In this document: positions 61,701-64,000 of the stretch, piece by piece | Numbering within the stretch: position 1 is the first letter of the stretch | Layout of the letters: the number at the start of each line of letters is the position of its first letter | Assembly: GCA_019914945.1 (NCBI GenBank) | Contig: CM034100.1 | Location: 4,911,209-4,975,208 of the forward strand | Origin: Typha latifolia | Taxonomy: Eukaryota; Streptophyta; Magnoliopsida; Poales; Typhaceae | Direction: 5' to 3' | DNA: 64,000 bases | Program-made: the position numbers and the translations under genes | The notes under the pieces: generated by a model | Told to the model about the DNA's origin: nothing | The model's input: the letters and a program-made list of their open reading frames with translations, nothing else | Databases searched by the model: none

Positions 61701-62086
61701 TAGCATCAATAATAATAGCGTCAATAATAATCAATTTTTTATGCTATTTAGGAGTTTCGATCATCCACTTCATGTCACCGTTGAATCAGCATTGCACTCA
61801 AATGATGCCTTTTGTTGATGCGCTATGTACCAAATATCCATTTGTGAATTTTCTCAAGGTAAAATTCAGCATTTCTGCATCTTTTTCATTCTCAGTATTG
61901 TCTAGTCTTAATTTCACTTTTCATCTAATTCAGGTGGATGTGAATGAGCACCCTGCTGTTGCCAAGGCAGAGAACGTGAGAACTATCCCAACATTCAAAA
62001 TATACAAGAATGGCACCAGAGTGAAGGAGATGATATGCCCTAGCTTGCAGTTGTTGGAGTATTCTGTGAGGCACTATGGATTCTAG
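58730..62086 (+). CDS. TPR repeat-containing thioredoxin-like protein (TTL family)
   Basis: Seven exons: 58730-59553, 60076-60271, 60376-60560, 60640-60973, 61076-61280, 61752-61858, 61934-62086; 667 residues, typical for TTL1-TTL4. Seen: a disordered Ser-rich N-terminal region with the family motif [18 protein letters not shown] (residues 34-51), TPR units from about residue 193 ([20 protein letters not shown], then a further set around [20 protein letters not shown]), and a C-terminal thioredoxin fold from about residue 575. The fold keeps the beta strands (VSIIHF, VNFLKVDV) and the cis-Pro ([11 protein letters not shown]), but the WCxxC site is replaced by PLNQHC, so classical disulfide redox activity is not expected. 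TTL proteins are scaffolds in brassinosteroid signalling and in osmotic-stress and cellulose-synthase responses. Exon joins all keep frame. Confidence 0.95.
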
Positions 62087-64000
62087 TCCTCAGAGCACCA
62101 AACACAGCCAGCAACATAATAATCCATACAGCAAAAGCAGAAAGCATAGATAGACAATTGCAAATTTTTAAACATATATTTCCCATTTATCATATTCCTT
62201 TAATTTATTCCTCACCTACTGTCTTTACTCTTTCCATAGTCTTATTTCAACCTACTTCTTTCGTAGCCATTGTTGCAATTTGCTTGTACTAAACATATCG
62301 TTCTCCTCTTAATGAGAAGCATGAATGTGTAGCCTATTTAGCTGCATGGTCAGAGTAGATGGAACAATAGACAGGGATTGATGTCAGGTGGAAAATGTAT
62401 ATAAAGACATACCAATTTAAAGCTACAGAGGAAGTGGATCTCTGGTCTGTACTAAAGTTCTACTATTCGAGAGAGGGATTTTGTAATCAATGAAAAATAC
62501 ATACTAGACATCTCCGAATTCACTGTACTTTGTTTGGACCAACTCATTCTTCTTTGTTTCCTTACTCCAACTTGAAAATTATCACTTTTTATATTCATCT
62601 CTAACTTGGTTATAACTTTCAGGAATCACCGATTACTGTAACTGGATTATTTTGTTGTTGCCAAATATTTACGAGTAAAGTTAAATTTCTTTATTATTAG
62701 AAGAAACATTTACATATAAGTTATTTTTCAATTCATCAGCTTTCAAATATAAAATTTATTCTAGACTTACTAATTATTGTAGCACATTTTAAAATTTATA
62801 TAATTCACTGACTCGAAAAAGAATTTATATTTGAAAGTTACCGTACAAATGAGAAACGTGTATTAAAACAAAAACAAAAACAAAAAAGGGTTTTGGGAGA
62901 GCTAGTCTGGTCAAAAACTCGCTTCCACTCACTCTTTTATTGAATCAGAGGTTCAGAAAAGGTACAAAGTACAGTTAATAAATGTTTTGGAGTCAGGGGG
63001 GGTTGTTGAGATGCATTAGTTAATTTGATTACTTCCTTTCTTTTAAATCTCCTTACTCTCCCTTTTCTAACTTTTGCTCCTGCAAATCTTCCATGATTAT
63101 ACTCTTGGATCAGCTATTATTAGTGTCAGTAAAGAGATTCTTGTTGTTTGGCATGCAAGAAGCCTGAGATTTAGTGTGCATGGTCCCCATGGCCATAATT
63201 GTAACGATGGCTTTAAACCCCATCGGAAGCTGGTAACAGCTATATTCCAAGCTGTTCCATAATTATGACAACAAGTCCATTTCCTGCTTCTTGTAGCTGG
63301 GGACTCTCTGGTTCATGTGAGAGACACCAAGAAAGATGCATGCATGCATTCTCTCTCTCTCTCTCTCTCTCTCTCTTGAATGCAAGCCTCTCACTTCACA
63401 ACTTGGAGCACAACTTTATCAACAATGCATTTACCACATGAAGCATGTAGCTTTTGATTTCTTTTCTTTTGTCAGTGCTCTTGTTGTTAAACAGAAGTGT
63501 TTCTTCTCAAGGATAAAACTTATCCTAACCAGTAATTTCTTTTTTCAAATATACCAGCATTAGAACAAGTAAAGGGTTTATAGTCCTGTAAACAATTACT
63601 CTGATGAAGGATAATAATAAGACCAGTCGCAAGGATCTCAGAAATTATTCCCCTTGTCAAATATGTAACACTAAAATTCGAAAAGAAAATGATATTTTGG
63701 TCATCTGTATACATTTATTCATGTAACAGCTATTCCTCTAGTAATATTGTTTTTAAAACTAATCATAATGGCAATTCTAAAAGAACTAATAATATTAAAG
63801 GAGCAGTAACTGCTATCAGAGTGGGTTCAGGCCCAGCCCACATCTAATTAGGGATAGAAGGCAACCCCTTTATTCAAAATCTGAGACTCCCAAGGCCTGG
63901 GCCCTATTCCTATCAATAATTGCAAGCAGATATGTGAATTATTGCTATAATTTTTCAGATATCTGAATAATTGTCCTCAGATGATAATTGCAAAAATTGC
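62087..64000. other. Downstream region of TTL to window end
   Basis: TTL 3' flank, AT-rich sequence and a (CT)n run at 63351-63376. No coding exon, RNA gene or element could be supported. Confidence 0.5.
63351..63376 (+). repeat. (CT)n microsatellite
   Basis: About 13 CT repeats directly after a GCATGCATGCAT run. Confidence 0.9.

Noticed and set aside
63074..63262. 62-residue frame near the right edge
   Set aside because: No similarity I recognise, no splice partner, and a length expected by chance.

Overview
The window is nuclear DNA of a flowering plant. It has spliced genes with GT-AG introns, plant-specific families (trichome-birefringence-like O-acetyltransferases, a TPR-thioredoxin-like TTL protein, a seed-type group 3 LEA protein, a SAG39-like papain protease), AT-rich spacers and Ty1/copia, hAT and Mutator-type transposable elements. 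I cannot name the species. Splice joins were placed by matching reading phase, GT/AG borders and family knowledge; no alignment or transcript data were available.

Left part (1-20 kb), almost all genes on the minus strand: a LEA_4 gene cut by the window edge (1-1431); a tandem pair of five-exon TBL genes with identical intron positions and phases (2641-5644 and 6645-8825); and a tandem pair of papain-like cysteine proteases. The protease copy at 9728-11460 is dead, with frameshifts and a stop directly after the catalytic Cys. The copy at 18000-19976 is intact. Between them lie a fragment of a copia-type LTR whose U3 carries seven phased GCGTTCGAACGC-like palindromes (11529-11979) and a nearly complete but frameshifted, 3'-truncated copia element (11980 to about 16900). 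That element shows an 11-bp LTR/primer-site inverted repeat of the kind seen in self-priming retrotransposons.

Middle part (20-50 kb): an unrecognised minus-strand gene built from repeated phase-1 exons (22776-26667); a plus-strand gene for a double DJ-1 domain protein (30043-40542), whose 6.9-kb third intron is packed with transposon debris, including a non-autonomous hAT-like element carrying antisense pieces of an AP-endonuclease gene; and a SEC13 gene (42636-43544, minus) with a minisatellite upstream that is interrupted by a 796-bp Mutator-like MITE. A rearranged segmental duplication places a dead copy of DJ-1 exon 4 at 47036-47211. It also shares a block of about 380 bp between 41.83 kb and 49.01 kb.

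Right part (50-64 kb), plus strand: a small two-exon gene for a DUSP12-type zinc-binding protein that lacks the phosphatase domain (52650-53106), a calmodulin pseudogene fragment (about 57355-57655), and a seven-exon TTL gene (58730-62086). Nothing suggests an operon or coordinated pathway; these are independent plant housekeeping, cell-wall and stress genes. The unusual content is in the mobile elements and in the duplication history.
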